From positions 1-64,000 of the forward strand of contig NZ_AXAU01000013.1 in NCBI RefSeq assembly GCF_000472965.1: a stretch of DNA of 64,000 bases, in the 5' to 3' direction. This document shows positions 15,546 to 24,498 of the stretch, piece after piece (the first letter of the stretch is position 1; each line of letters begins with the position of its first letter). The position numbers and the translations under genes are program-made. The stretch is from Bradyrhizobium murdochi. Lineage in GTDB: Bacteria; Pseudomonadota; Alphaproteobacteria; Rhizobiales; Xanthobacteraceae. The notes under the pieces were generated by a model, which worked only from the letters and a program-made list of their open reading frames with translations, searched no databases and was not told the DNA's origin.

Positions 15546-17135
15546 ATGACCAAACCCAAAGTTCTCATTTCCGACGCGCTATCTCCCGCCGCCGTCCAGA
15601 TCTTCAAAGATCGCGGTATCGAGGTCGACTTTCAGCCCAATCTCGGCAAGGACAAGGACAAGCTCGCCGAGATCATCGGCAATTATGATGGCCTGGCGAT
15701 CCGCTCGGCGACGAAGGCGACCGCGAAGATCATCGACAAGGCGAAGAAGCTGAAAGTGATCGGCCGCGCCGGCATCGGCGTCGACAACGTCGAGATTCCC
15801 GCGGCGACCGCCAGGGGCATCATCGTGATGAACACGCCGTTCGGCAATTCGATCACGACCGCCGAGCACGCGATCACCTTGATGCTGGCGCTGGCGCGTG
15901 AAATTCCGCAGGCCGACGCCTCGACCCAGGCCGGCAAGTGGGAGAAGAACCGCTTCATGGGCGTCGAGATCACCGGCAAGACGTTAGGGGTGGTCGGCTG
16001 CGGCAACATCGGCTCGATCGCTGCCGACCGCGCGCTCGGTCTGAAAATGAAGGTGGTTGCGTTCGATCCGTTCCTGTCGCCGGAGCGCGCCAAGGATATC
16101 GGCGTCGAGAAGGTCGAACTCGACGAACTGTTCAAGCGCGCCGATTTCATCACGCTGCACACGCCGCTGACTGAGAAGACCAGGAACATCATCGACGCGG
16201 CGGCGCTCGCCAAGATGAAGAAGGGCGTGCGCATCATCAACTGCGCCCGCGGCGGTTTGGTCGACGAGCAGGCGTTGCTCGATGCGCTGAATTCCAAGCA
16301 TGTCGCCGGCGCCGCCTTCGACGTCTTCGTCGAGGAGCCCGCCACCAAGAACGTGCTGTTCGGCCATCCCAACGTGATCTGCACGCCGCATCTCGGTGCC
16401 TCCACCAGCGAAGCGCAGGAGAACGTCGCGCTGCAGGTCGCCGAGCAGATGTCGGACTATCTTCTCACCGGCGCGATTTCGAACGCGGTGAACTTCCCCT
16501 CGATCACGGCGGAGGAAGCGCCGAAGCTGAAGCCGTTCATCGAGCTCGCCGAAAAGCTCGGCTCGTTCGCGGGACAGCTCACCGAGAGCGGCATCCTGAA
16601 GACGGAGATCACCTATGAGGGACACGTCGCCGAGATGAAAATCAAGGCGATCACCTCGGCGGTGCTGTCGGGCCTGCTGCGCCCGATGCTGGGCGAGGTC
16701 AACGTGGTCTCCGCGCCGGTCGTCGCGAAGGAGCGCGGCATGGTGGTCGACGAGATCGTACGCGCGGCGCAGAGCGATTACGAAAGCCTGATCACGGTGA
16801 CCGTTACCACCGAACGGCAGGAGCGTTCCGTCTCCGGCACCGTCTATCACGACGGCAAGCCGCGGCTGGTCGACATCAAGGGCATCCGGGTCGATGCCGA
16901 GTTCGGCAAGTCGATGATCTATGTCACCAACGAGGACAAACCCGGCTTCATCGGCAGCTTCGCCAGCCTGCTCGGCGACGCCCAGATCAACATCGCCACC
17001 TTCCATCTCGGCCGCGTCAAGCAGGGCGGCGACGCAATCGCATTGGTCGAGATCGACGGCCCCGTGCCGGCCGACGTGCTTGCCAAGGTGCAGGCGCTGC
17101 CACAGGTGAAGCAGGCCAAGGCGCTGGCGTTTTAA
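15546..17135 (+). CDS. serA: D-3-phosphoglycerate dehydrogenase
   Basis: A 529-residue type of SerA with an extra domain, oxidising 3-phosphoglycerate to 3-phosphohydroxypyruvate, the committed step of serine synthesis. Domains in order: split substrate-binding domain, Rossmann domain with GVVGCGNIGSIAADRA, the catalytic set Arg in NCARGG, Glu in EEPATKN and His in CTPHLGAS, then an allosteric-substrate-binding domain and a C-terminal ACT domain (EDKPGFIGSFASLLGD). The ACT domain suggests serine feedback. The long ORF begins at 14958 inside serC in another frame; the true start is the ATG at 15546, preceded by GAAGGA. Co-transcription with serC is likely. Confidence 0.95.
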   Translation: MTKPKVLISDALSPAAVQIFKDRGIEVDFQPNLGKDKDKLAEIIGNYDGLAIRSATKATAKIIDKAKKLKVIGRAGIGVDNVEIPAATARGIIVMNTPFGNSITTAEHAITLMLALAREIPQADASTQAGKWEKNRFMGVEITGKTLGVVGCGNIGSIAADRALGLKMKVVAFDPFLSPERAKDIGVEKVELDELFKRADFITLHTPLTEKTRNIIDAAALAKMKKGVRIINCARGGLVDEQALLDALNSKHVAGAAFDVFVEEPATKNVLFGHPNVICTPHLGASTSEAQENVALQVAEQMSDYLLTGAISNAVNFPSITAEEAPKLKPFIELAEKLGSFAGQLTESGILKTEITYEGHVAEMKIKAITSAVLSGLLRPMLGEVNVVSAPVVAKERGMVVDEIVRAAQSDYESLITVTVTTERQERSVSGTVYHDGKPRLVDIKGIRVDAEFGKSMIYVTNEDKPGFIGSFASLLGDAQINIATFHLGRVKQGGDAIALVEIDGPVPADVLAKVQALPQVKQAKALAF

Positions 17136-17167
17136 AGCGCGCATCCCCTTCCTTCCGGGGAAGGTCC

Positions 17168-17192
17168 TTCGCCGCGGTGCTGCCGCGGCGAA
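17168..17192 (+). terminator. perfect hairpin after serA
   Basis: TTCGCCGCGG and its exact complement flank a five-base loop, 33 bases after the serA stop. There is no T-run, so it may be a Rho-dependent or stabilising 3' structure rather than a full intrinsic terminator. Confidence 0.45.
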
Positions 17193-17292
17193 ACCCCGAT
17201 CGAACCGATTCCTTCCTCGCCGCGTCTCATGACCGGGAGTGGTGGGCGTTGTTTGTCCGCAGCCATTCGGCGGGCGGTTCAGGAGGGTATCC

Positions 17293-18948
17293 ATGCGATT
17301 GATTGCGAACAGCTTTTTGACGACGAGCCTCGTCGTTCTGACGGCGCTTGCTGCCGGTGAGGCGCAGGCCGCCGACATCGCCGCGAGCTCGGCGGTGGAT
17401 GCTGTCACCGTCTATCCCGACGGCGCCAGCGTAACGCGCCTCGTCACGCTCGATCTGCCGGCCGGCGAGAATTCCGCTGTTCTCAAGGATTTTCCGCTCA
17501 CGCTGGATCCGTCCTCGCTCAGGGTCGAAGGCGAGGCCGCCGCAAAACTCACGATCGGCGCGATCGACGCCAAACCGCCGCGCGCGGCGCCGCCGGTCAA
17601 TTTGCCCGAACTCGACAAGCGCATCGAGGCGCTGAAGGACGAGCGGGTCAATTTGCAGGGCGCGATCGATGCGGCGAGAGCGCGGCGCAAGTTCGCCGAG
17701 CGATTTGCGGATATCGCGCCGGTCGGGATCGGCGACAAGGGCGAGGCGCGGCCGATATCCGAATGGCGCGCGGCCTTTGCCGCGGTCGGCGAGGAAGTTG
17801 CGAGCACTGAGGTCGCGATCCGCGATGTGGAGCGCAAGCAGCGCGATCTCGACCGTGAAATCGCGCGCCTCGAGCAGGACAAGGCGCAGAAGCCGCCGAG
17901 CAAGCTGGAAGTGCGGATCGAGCTCGCGGCGGCTGCCGCGACCAAGGCGACGCTGCGGGTGACCTATGCGGTGCGCAGTGCGCGCTGGACGCCGCTCTAT
18001 GATGCCCGTCTCGATACCGGCGCGAAAGACCGCAAGCCCGCGCTCGAACTGGTGCGCCGCGCCGAAATCACGCAGGCCACCGGGGAGGATTGGTCGAACG
18101 TCGCGCTCAGTGTCTCCACCGTGCGCACGGCGCGCGGCGGCAGCGCGCCCGAACTCAATCCGCTGATCGTGCAGTATCCGCAACCGCCGCGGCCTCAGGC
18201 GTCCGTCAGCGGTGCGATAGATAATAGGTTCCGCTCGGTGCCGGCGCCTGCCGCGAAGGTGGCGGAATCGCTCGCCGAACGTGCCGACGAACAGCAGGCC
18301 ACGGCTGATGTCAGCGGCTTCCAGGTGGTGTTCAAAATTTCCGGCCGCGTCAGCCTCGGTGCCAGCGAAGGCGCCAAGAGCCTGCGCGTCTCTAGCGTAA
18401 CGCTCGCGCCCGATCTCGCGGTCCGCGCTGCCCCGGTGAAAGACCCGACCGCGTTCCTCGAAGCGAGCTTCAAGCAGAACGAGGACGCGCCGCTATTGCC
18501 TGGCCGAGTCTCGATCTATCGCGACGGCGTCTTCGTCGGCCGCGGGCAGATGGCCGCCGCGGCCAAGGACGAGACCGTGCGGCTCGGCTTCGGCGCCGAC
18601 GACAAGATCAAGATCGAACGTGCGGTTCTCAAGCGCAACGAGGGATCGGCCGGCCTGATCGTGACGTCGAAGACCGACGAGCGCGCGTTCAAGACCACCG
18701 TGCGCAACGGCCATGATTTCCCGATCCGGATTGCGATCGAGGACCAGTTGCCGGTCAGCGAGAACGAGGAAATCCAGGTCGAGATGCTGTCGTCCACGAC
18801 GCCGCCGACCGCGAGCAACATCCGCGACAGACGCGGCGTGCTGGCATGGGCGTTCGAGGCCAAGCCCGGCGAGGTGAGGGATATCAACTTCGCCTGGCGG
18901 ATACGCTGGCCCAAGGACAAGGGCGTGGTGATGGTGCCGGCGGGGTAG
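17293..18948 (+). CDS. DUF4139 (mucoidy inhibitor A-like) exported protein
   Basis: A 551-residue protein with a signal peptide (SFLTTSLVVLTALAAGEAQA, cleavage before ADI), an N-terminal DUF4140-like domain (VDAVTVYPDGASVTRLVTL), a coiled-coil stretch around residues 100-210, and a C-terminal DUF4139 beta-rich domain starting near VTYAVRSARWTPLYDARLD and ending in INFAWRIRWPKDKGV. This is the MuiA family; the Streptomyces or Pseudomonas names reflect a mucoidy phenotype, and the biochemical role is unknown. Periplasmic location is predicted. The start at 17293 has GGAGGG upstream; the ORF begins 18 codons earlier without signal-peptide character. Confidence 0.8.
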   Translation: MRLIANSFLTTSLVVLTALAAGEAQAADIAASSAVDAVTVYPDGASVTRLVTLDLPAGENSAVLKDFPLTLDPSSLRVEGEAAAKLTIGAIDAKPPRAAPPVNLPELDKRIEALKDERVNLQGAIDAARARRKFAERFADIAPVGIGDKGEARPISEWRAAFAAVGEEVASTEVAIRDVERKQRDLDREIARLEQDKAQKPPSKLEVRIELAAAAATKATLRVTYAVRSARWTPLYDARLDTGAKDRKPALELVRRAEITQATGEDWSNVALSVSTVRTARGGSAPELNPLIVQYPQPPRPQASVSGAIDNRFRSVPAPAAKVAESLAERADEQQATADVSGFQVVFKISGRVSLGASEGAKSLRVSSVTLAPDLAVRAAPVKDPTAFLEASFKQNEDAPLLPGRVSIYRDGVFVGRGQMAAAAKDETVRLGFGADDKIKIERAVLKRNEGSAGLIVTSKTDERAFKTTVRNGHDFPIRIAIEDQLPVSENEEIQVEMLSSTTPPTASNIRDRRGVLAWAFEAKPGEVRDINFAWRIRWPKDKGVVMVPAG

Positions 18949-18971
18949 GTTAGCGGTAGCTCACATTTTCT

Positions 18972-19107
18972 CGTCATGCCCCGCGAAGGCGGAGCATCCA
19001 GAATCCGCGGCGTCAGATGTACGCACAATAGGCGCCGCGGCGTACTGGATCGCCCGCCGGAGCCTGTCATCGGGCGGGCATTCGCGACCCGTTGGCGGGC
19101 GATGACG
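18972..19107. repeat. dispersed palindromic repeat, family E
   Basis: The left end CGTCATGCCCCGCGAAGGCG and right end GCGATGACG are inverted; the inner part contains the pair GAATCCGCGGCG / CGCCGCGGCG. The same left arm begins the repeat at 40148. It fills the gap between the DUF4139 gene and the convergent DUF763 gene and may serve as transcript end for both. Confidence 0.75.
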
Positions 19108-19125
19108 CCTGAATTGGAAGCCGAT

Positions 19126-20364
19126 CTACCCGCTCCTGCCCGCCTTCAACTCCGCTTCCCATCCAAATACCGAGCGGCCGTCGAGCGCCGGCGACGCCGC
19201 GCGCTCACCCGCAATGAATGCGTCGAGCGACGGCCCTTCCGCGAAACGTTCGAGCCGGCGCGACTGGTCGTCGAGGCGCTTCAACGCCTGTATTTCCTCG
19301 TCGCGTCCGAGCTTTGCGTTCTGCACCGCCGACTTCAATACGCGGATGGTCTCGTCATAGACCTTGATCGGTACGGGGTAGGGATGGCGGTCTTTGCCGC
19401 CATGCGCCAGCGAGAAACGTGCCGGGTCGCTGAACCGGTATGGCGCGCCGTGGACGACTTCGGCAACCATCGCCAGTGAACGCACCGTGCGCAGGCCGAC
19501 GCCGGGCGTCAGCAGCAATTCCGGAAAATCGACCGGCCCGCGCTCGGCGGCGGCGGCAAGCGTGCCGTGCAGGCGCCGGCTGAAGACATCGCTTGACCTG
19601 ACGTCGTGATGCGTCGGCATCACCAGGTGCGGCAGCACGGCTTGGGTCGGCTCCTTGCGTTCGATAGCCGCCAGTTCATAGGCGATGCCATCCGGCCCCA
19701 GTTCTCTCAGCAATTCAAGCTGCGCCGCGCGCGACCGCCCGGCACGGTGGTCGGTGAGGTTGACGATCTCGCCCTGCTGCGGGCCGTCGATTGCGCTATG
19801 CGGTTCGTCGACAAAGCTTTCGAGCTGCTCGGAATGCCAATGGTAACGCCGTGCCTGCCGCTTGTCGCCGTTCATGCCCTGCTGCACGACCGTCCATTTG
19901 CCGTCATCGGTAACGAAAAAGCCGTGAAGATAAAGGTCAAAACTGTCCTGGACCGCGGCGCTGTCGACCTTGGCAACGAGACGGCTAGCGCGAACCAATT
20001 GGGGAGCGTCGAAGCCGGTTCGTTCGCCGAGCAAGCGAAGCTCGTCCGGAGTCTTGCGGGAGTGCTGGCCACGGCCGCCGCAGACATGAATCCCAAGCTC
20101 ACTCTCCAGCGGCTTGAGCCCGCGCTTCAGCGCGCCGATGACGCTGGTGGTGATGCCGGACGAATGCCAGTCCATGCCCATCACGGCGCCGAACGACTGA
20201 AACCAGAACGGATGCGACAGCCGCCTTAAGAATTCATCACGTCCGTAATGATGCACGATCGCCTGGGTGACGATCGCGCCGAGCGAGGACATGCGCACCC
20301 CTAGCCAGGCGGGTACGCGCCCGCCATGCAGGGGTAAGTCGGCGCTGCCGGTACGTCTTGCCAT
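19126..20364 (-). CDS. DUF763 domain-containing protein
   Basis: A 412-residue soluble protein matching the DUF763 family along its length. The start MARRTGSADLPLHGGRVPAW and the block HPFWFQSFGAVMGMDWHSSGIT are its hallmark; other conserved stretches are HVCGGRGQHSRKTP, HGFFVTDDGKWTVVQQGMN and HPYPVPIKVYDETI. The family occurs in archaea and scattered bacteria and has no established activity; the helix-hairpin-like LLTPGVGLRTVRSLAMVAEVVHG suggests nucleic-acid contact. It lies 56 bases downstream of the broken alkB-like gene in the same direction, which may hint at a nucleic-acid repair setting; that is inference only. Confidence 0.85.
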   Translation of the reverse strand: MARRTGSADLPLHGGRVPAWLGVRMSSLGAIVTQAIVHHYGRDEFLRRLSHPFWFQSFGAVMGMDWHSSGITTSVIGALKRGLKPLESELGIHVCGGRGQHSRKTPDELRLLGERTGFDAPQLVRASRLVAKVDSAAVQDSFDLYLHGFFVTDDGKWTVVQQGMNGDKRQARRYHWHSEQLESFVDEPHSAIDGPQQGEIVNLTDHRAGRSRAAQLELLRELGPDGIAYELAAIERKEPTQAVLPHLVMPTHHDVRSSDVFSRRLHGTLAAAAERGPVDFPELLLTPGVGLRTVRSLAMVAEVVHGAPYRFSDPARFSLAHGGKDRHPYPVPIKVYDETIRVLKSAVQNAKLGRDEEIQALKRLDDQSRRLERFAEGPSLDAFIAGERAASPALDGRSVFGWEAELKAGRSG

Positions 20365-20420
20365 CGCATCCTGCGGTATCTGAATCGGTAGCCAGCTTAT
20401 CAGACCCTGCGGCCGAGCCG

Positions 20421-21027
20421 TCAGGTCTTTCGGTCAGCCATCGTGCGGAACGTGATCGAATAGCGCTTCGCCTCGACCGGAGGAATGCTGTGTTCCCAGA
20501 CCTCGCGGGATTCGCCGGACATCATATAGAGCGAGCGCGGCGCGGCCTCGAGCATGTAGCGCTGCCATTTTTCGCCCACCGCCCGGCGAAACCGGAATTT
20601 GCAGGACGATCCGAGCGACAGGCCAAAGATTCTGCCGAAATGCGGCTTGTCGCGGTGCCAGCCAATGCCGACGCCGGTATCGTATTCGGTGCAGAGAACC
20701 TGCGCGATCTTGGTCGAGGGTCCGCCATAGGCCTCGACCTGCCCGATCAGCGGACCGAGCCAGTCAGGGATCGGCTCGGCCGGTTGCAGCCGCCGCAGCG
20801 TATAATCGTATCGGAACCCGAACGATGCCACCCGACGCTTGCCTTCATAGGCGCCAAATTGGAACGGCTGCAACGGCAGCGCCGAGACGTGGCCAATCAG
20901 CTCGCGCTCCAGCGCGGGCGGGATGAATTCGGTAACGTATTGCAGGCCCGCCAGCGAGCCGGTTACCTGGGGAAAAAAGTGCGAGCTGCTCGGTCAAACC
21001 GCCGTCCCCTGTGATGTCTGCATGCAT
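20421..21027 (-). pseudogene. AlkB-type 2-oxoglutarate/Fe(II) dioxygenase, frameshifted
   Basis: An AlkB-like DNA/RNA demethylase gene split by one base. The N-terminal part from ATG 21027 reads ...LTEQLALFSPGNRLAGG, then must shift frame to continue GLQYVTEFIPPALERELIGH and on to the intact catalytic part. The iron ligands HRD (WHRDKPHF) and the later His in EVWEHSIPP, and the 2-oxoglutarate Arg in KRYSITFRT, are all preserved. The extra base lies in the CCC run at 20947-20949. The downstream frame alone lacks a convincing start until an internal ATG at 20873, which would delete the first strand. Either a recent pseudogene or a sequencing error; the preserved motifs favour recency. Confidence 0.75.
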
Positions 21028-21085
21028 CAGATATGGGGATGTCGCCCTCGGAATAAAGAGACGGAATCAGATGGGAAGCAAGCAA

Positions 21086-21110
21086 TCCCTCCCGGCGGAC
21101 GGGAAGGGAC
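21086..21110 (-). terminator. imperfect hairpin after the phytase-like gene
   Basis: On the minus strand, TCCC(T)TCCCG pairs with CGGGAGGGA around a short loop, with one bulge, followed by TTGCTTGCTT. It sits 34 bases after the stop of the upstream gene. Weak candidate terminator. Confidence 0.35.
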
Positions 21111-21143
21111 TGCCGGATGCGCGATCGAAAGAGATTTACGGCG

Positions 21144-22496
21144 TCACTTCGCCTTCAAGAACTCCCCCACTTCCAGCAGCACGAACTCGTTGTCGTCGGC
21201 CTTGTTGGGATCGCGGCTCGACGAGAAGGGCAGGTTGTTGTCGTTGCCGACGATGATATGCGTCTCGTCGACGCGATCGACGTTCTCGATGGTGAAGAAC
21301 GGAAAGGTCAGCACGCCGCCGTTGAGCGGCTTGCGCGCCTTCTTGTCGGGATCCTTGATCTTCATCAGGTCGACATAGGCGACCTTGCGCACCGGCTTGC
21401 CGACATTGGCGTCGGAGAGCTCGATCTTGTAGACGCGCTTGAATTTGGCGAGATCCGCAAAACAGTTCTCGCCGCGCTGGCCGGCCGGGCAGGCCTTGTC
21501 GGCGGTGCCTTCGCCATTGTCGCGCTCGATGATCAGACCCTGCGATCCGTCGATCATGTTGAAGTCACCGATGGCGTGACCGTTCTGCTCGAACACATAG
21601 TGCCAATAGCGGCCGGTGAATTTTTCCGCCGCGACGTCGAATTCGAGGATCCGCGCGGCTTCCTTGCCGTCGACCTTTTCAACGTCCTTCTTCTCGGCAT
21701 CCCACAGCGGGCCCTCGAGCAGGCCATAGAGGAACTTGCCGTCCTTCGAGCCGGCAAAACCTTCATAGCCCTTGGAGCGGCGCAAATTGACCGTTGTGTA
21801 GCTCGCGCCTGGAGCAGCCGGCGACTGCACCGACCAATGATCGGGCGAGCGCACCGGCTTGCCGTCGGCGGTGGTTTCGAACACCGCCAAGACCTTGCCG
21901 GTCTTGTCGGCCTTCAGCACATAGGGTCCGAACTCGTCGCCGATCCAAAAAGTGTCGCCGATGATCTGAAAACCTTCGGTGTCGAAGTCGGCGCCGGTGA
22001 GATAGCGCTTGGCGGTGTCTTCATGGAGGATGCGGAACGGCACCTTCTTGTCGGGATCGTGCAGGAAGACGGTTTCCTGCCGCTCGATCTTGCCGCTCGC
22101 CCAGTCGATCTTGTGCCGGTTCAGATACAGCATCGAGTCGGCCGAGTTGTAGCGCGAGCCCATGCCGTTGTCGGTGAGCACCCAGAACGAGCCGTCCGGC
22201 ATCACCTTGATGCCGGAATGGCCCTGCAGCGGCTGGCCCTTGAACGGCAGCGAAACGCCGGTCGGGCGTTCGTAGGACTTGCCCATCACGGTGCCCGCAG
22301 TGTCGACGCGGCGGCCGGTGGTGTATTTGCCTGATGTCTTGAGATCGTCGGGCGCGTCAGCGGGCGCATCGATAAAGGTCTGCGCCGGCAGCACGGCGTG
22401 GGCCTTCAGCGTGGCGGGAAACTCGCCTTCACCTTGAGCGAAGGCGGCGCCGGCCAGAAACATGGACGCGACGGAGCAGAGCAATGACACGCGCAT
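21144..22496 (-). CDS. secreted esterase-like phytase family protein
   Basis: A 450-residue exported protein of the 'esterase-like activity of phytase' family (PF13449). The signal peptide MRVSLLCSVASMFLAGAAFA precedes QGEGEFPATLK. Repeated beta-propeller blades carry GHSGIKVMPDGSFWVLTDNG, EGFQIIGDTFWIGDEFGPY, KGYEGFAGSKDGKFLYGLLEG and ENVDRVDETHIIVGNDNNLPFS, the conserved Asp- and Asn-rich loops of the family. The role may be phosphate ester hydrolysis in the periplasm, but the activity of this family is poorly defined. It starts 113 bases after hmuV in the same direction; read-through from the haem operon is possible but not shown. Confidence 0.82.
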   Translation of the reverse strand: MRVSLLCSVASMFLAGAAFAQGEGEFPATLKAHAVLPAQTFIDAPADAPDDLKTSGKYTTGRRVDTAGTVMGKSYERPTGVSLPFKGQPLQGHSGIKVMPDGSFWVLTDNGMGSRYNSADSMLYLNRHKIDWASGKIERQETVFLHDPDKKVPFRILHEDTAKRYLTGADFDTEGFQIIGDTFWIGDEFGPYVLKADKTGKVLAVFETTADGKPVRSPDHWSVQSPAAPGASYTTVNLRRSKGYEGFAGSKDGKFLYGLLEGPLWDAEKKDVEKVDGKEAARILEFDVAAEKFTGRYWHYVFEQNGHAIGDFNMIDGSQGLIIERDNGEGTADKACPAGQRGENCFADLAKFKRVYKIELSDANVGKPVRKVAYVDLMKIKDPDKKARKPLNGGVLTFPFFTIENVDRVDETHIIVGNDNNLPFSSSRDPNKADDNEFVLLEVGEFLKAK

Positions 22497-22609
22497 GGCG
22501 GATCTCCTGTAGATTGCGATGCGGTGTGTCTTGCGCAGCGGCTGTTACAGCCGGCTGACAGTTTTGTGAAAGCCGCGTAACGGCGTTGGATAAGGCTGCG
22601 GTCTCGGTG

Positions 22610-23410
22610 TTACTGCGCTGCAGCCGGCCGCATGGTCTGCGGCAACAGGAAGGGCACGCCGGCCTCGGTATAGTCGATCTTCACATCGACCTCAAATATC
22701 CGGCGGATGGTCTCCGCCGTGATCGCATCGCTGCGGCCGCCATCGACGGCGAGCCGACCGCGATGCAAGAGCACGATGCGGTCGGCGAAGCGCATGGCGA
22801 GATTGAGGTCGTGCAGCACGGCGATAACAGCCGTGCCGTTCTGCGCGCGCCGCTTCGCCGTTTCCACCAAGTCGATCTGGTGGCGCATGTCGAGGCTCGA
22901 GGTCGGCTCGTCCAGCAGCAAGAGGCCTGGCCCGTGCTGCGCCTCGCCGCAGGCGAGCTGCACCAGCACGCGGGCGAAATGCGCGCGCTGCTGTTCGCCG
23001 CCTGAGAGCGTCGGTAATTGCCGTTGGCTGAAATGCGCCAGATCGACCTCGCCGAGTGCCGCATCGACCAGCCGCTGCGCGGCGGCGCGGCCGGCATCGC
23101 CCGCGCCCATATGGACGATCTCCTCGACCGTGAACGGGAAGGTGACGTTGACATGCTGCGACAGCATCGCGCGGTGAAAAGCGAGAAGGCGCGGCGGATA
23201 GCTTTGGATGTCGCGCCGCTTCAGCCTGATCTGGCCGCGCGTCGGGCGGAGATCGCCGGACAGCATCCGCAGCAGCGTCGATTTGCCGGCGCCGTTGGGG
23301 CCGACGATCGCGACCATCTCGCCGGGGGCGACGCAAAGATCGATGCCATCGACCAGCGTGGCGCCACCAACGACCATTGAAACCGAATGTGCTTCGAGAA
23401 TGGCGGTCAT
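22610..23410 (-). CDS. hmuV: haemin ABC importer ATPase
   Basis: A 266-residue ABC ATPase energising haem import. Motifs in order: Walker A GPNGAGKST, Q-loop AMLSQHVNVTFPF, signature LSGGEQQRA, Walker B LLLLDEPTSSLD, and H-loop AVLHDLN. The HmuV-type VNVTFPFTVEEIVHMG is characteristic of haem and cobalamin importers. Its ATG overlaps the hmuU stop by four bases (ATGA), so translation is coupled. It is the last gene of hmuPTUV. Confidence 0.92.
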   Translation of the reverse strand: MTAILEAHSVSMVVGGATLVDGIDLCVAPGEMVAIVGPNGAGKSTLLRMLSGDLRPTRGQIRLKRRDIQSYPPRLLAFHRAMLSQHVNVTFPFTVEEIVHMGAGDAGRAAAQRLVDAALGEVDLAHFSQRQLPTLSGGEQQRAHFARVLVQLACGEAQHGPGLLLLDEPTSSLDMRHQIDLVETAKRRAQNGTAVIAVLHDLNLAMRFADRIVLLHRGRLAVDGGRSDAITAETIRRIFEVDVKIDYTEAGVPFLLPQTMRPAAAQ

Positions 23411-24498
23411 AGCGAAACCAGCCCGCGCTGGCGGAGCAGCATCGCCAGAAAGAACGGCGCACCGATCGCAGCCGTCAGGACGCCGATCGGCATTTCCGCG
23501 GGCGCCACGATGGTGCGGGCCAGCGTATCGGCGCCCACCAGCAGCACCGCGCCCAGCAGCATGGAAGTGGGCAACAGCAACCGGTGCGCCGGCCCGATCA
23601 CCAGCCGCAACAGATGCGGCACCACGATGCCGATAAAGCCGACGACGCCGCAGACCGAAACCGCCACGCCCGTCATCGCCGATACCAGCACGATCGAAAT
23701 CCGCTTCAGCCGTTCGACGTCGACGCCGCTATGGAATGCCTCGGCCTCGCCGAGCACCAGCACGTCGAGCCCACGCGCAATCGAGAGGCAGGCGATCGCG
23801 GCGCACCCCAGCACCGGCGCCAGCGTGGCGAGCTTGGGCCAGGTCGCGCCGCTCAGCGAGCCCAATAGCCAGAACGTGATGTCGCGCAACTGGCGATCGT
23901 CGGCGATGAACACGAGAAGGCCGATGCCGGCGTTCGCGATGGCAGCGATGGCAATGCCGGCCAGCAGGAAAATCGCGATCGAAGTTCGCCCGGAACGGCT
24001 CGCGATCGAATAAAGGATGACTGTGGTCGCGAGCGAACCGACAAAGGCCGCAATCGGCAGCAACTGATGCTGCATGAAGCGGAAGTTCTGGCCGATCTGG
24101 CTGTCGGTGAAGACGATCGCAGCCGCTGCCGCCAGCGCGCCGCCGGAGGAAACGCCGACCAGTGCGGGGTCGGCGAGGGGATTGCGAAAAAGCCCCTGCA
24201 TGATGGCGCCCGATGCCGCGAGCAGCGCGCCGATCATCGCGGCCGCGCCGATCCGTGGAATCCGGATCGACCACAGCACGAGCTGGTCGCGTGCGAGACT
24301 GGGACCGGCCCCAGCGTCACCCCACAGGCCGAGTGCGGCCGGCAGTCGCGCCAGCGGAATTCCGGCAGCGCCTACCGTCAGCGCGATCAGCGCCGCACCG
24401 GCCAGCGCGCCGAACAGGCAGATGAGGGTCACGGAGGCTGGAGGGCGCAACGCGTATCCGCTGCGGCGCTTGGTGCTACCCTCGGTCAGAACGGTCAT
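23407..24498 (-). CDS. hmuU: haemin ABC importer permease
   Basis: A 363-residue FecCD-type permease with about ten membrane segments, the channel of the haem importer. Typical blocks are GAAMIGALLAASGAIMQGLFRNPLADPALVGVSSGGALAA in several pieces, FWLLGSLSGATW, and CGVVGFIGIVVPHLLRLVIG. The ATG at 24498 is chosen by the four-base overlap with hmuT; the ORF continues 161 codons upstream only because it is a shadow of hmuT. It works with HmuT in the periplasm and HmuV in the cytoplasm. Confidence 0.92.
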   Translation of the reverse strand: MTVLTEGSTKRRSGYALRPPASVTLICLFGALAGAALIALTVGAAGIPLARLPAALGLWGDAGAGPSLARDQLVLWSIRIPRIGAAAMIGALLAASGAIMQGLFRNPLADPALVGVSSGGALAAAAAIVFTDSQIGQNFRFMQHQLLPIAAFVGSLATTVILYSIASRSGRTSIAIFLLAGIAIAAIANAGIGLLVFIADDRQLRDITFWLLGSLSGATWPKLATLAPVLGCAAIACLSIARGLDVLVLGEAEAFHSGVDVERLKRISIVLVSAMTGVAVSVCGVVGFIGIVVPHLLRLVIGPAHRLLLPTSMLLGAVLLVGADTLARTIVAPAEMPIGVLTAAIGAPFFLAMLLRQRGLVSL

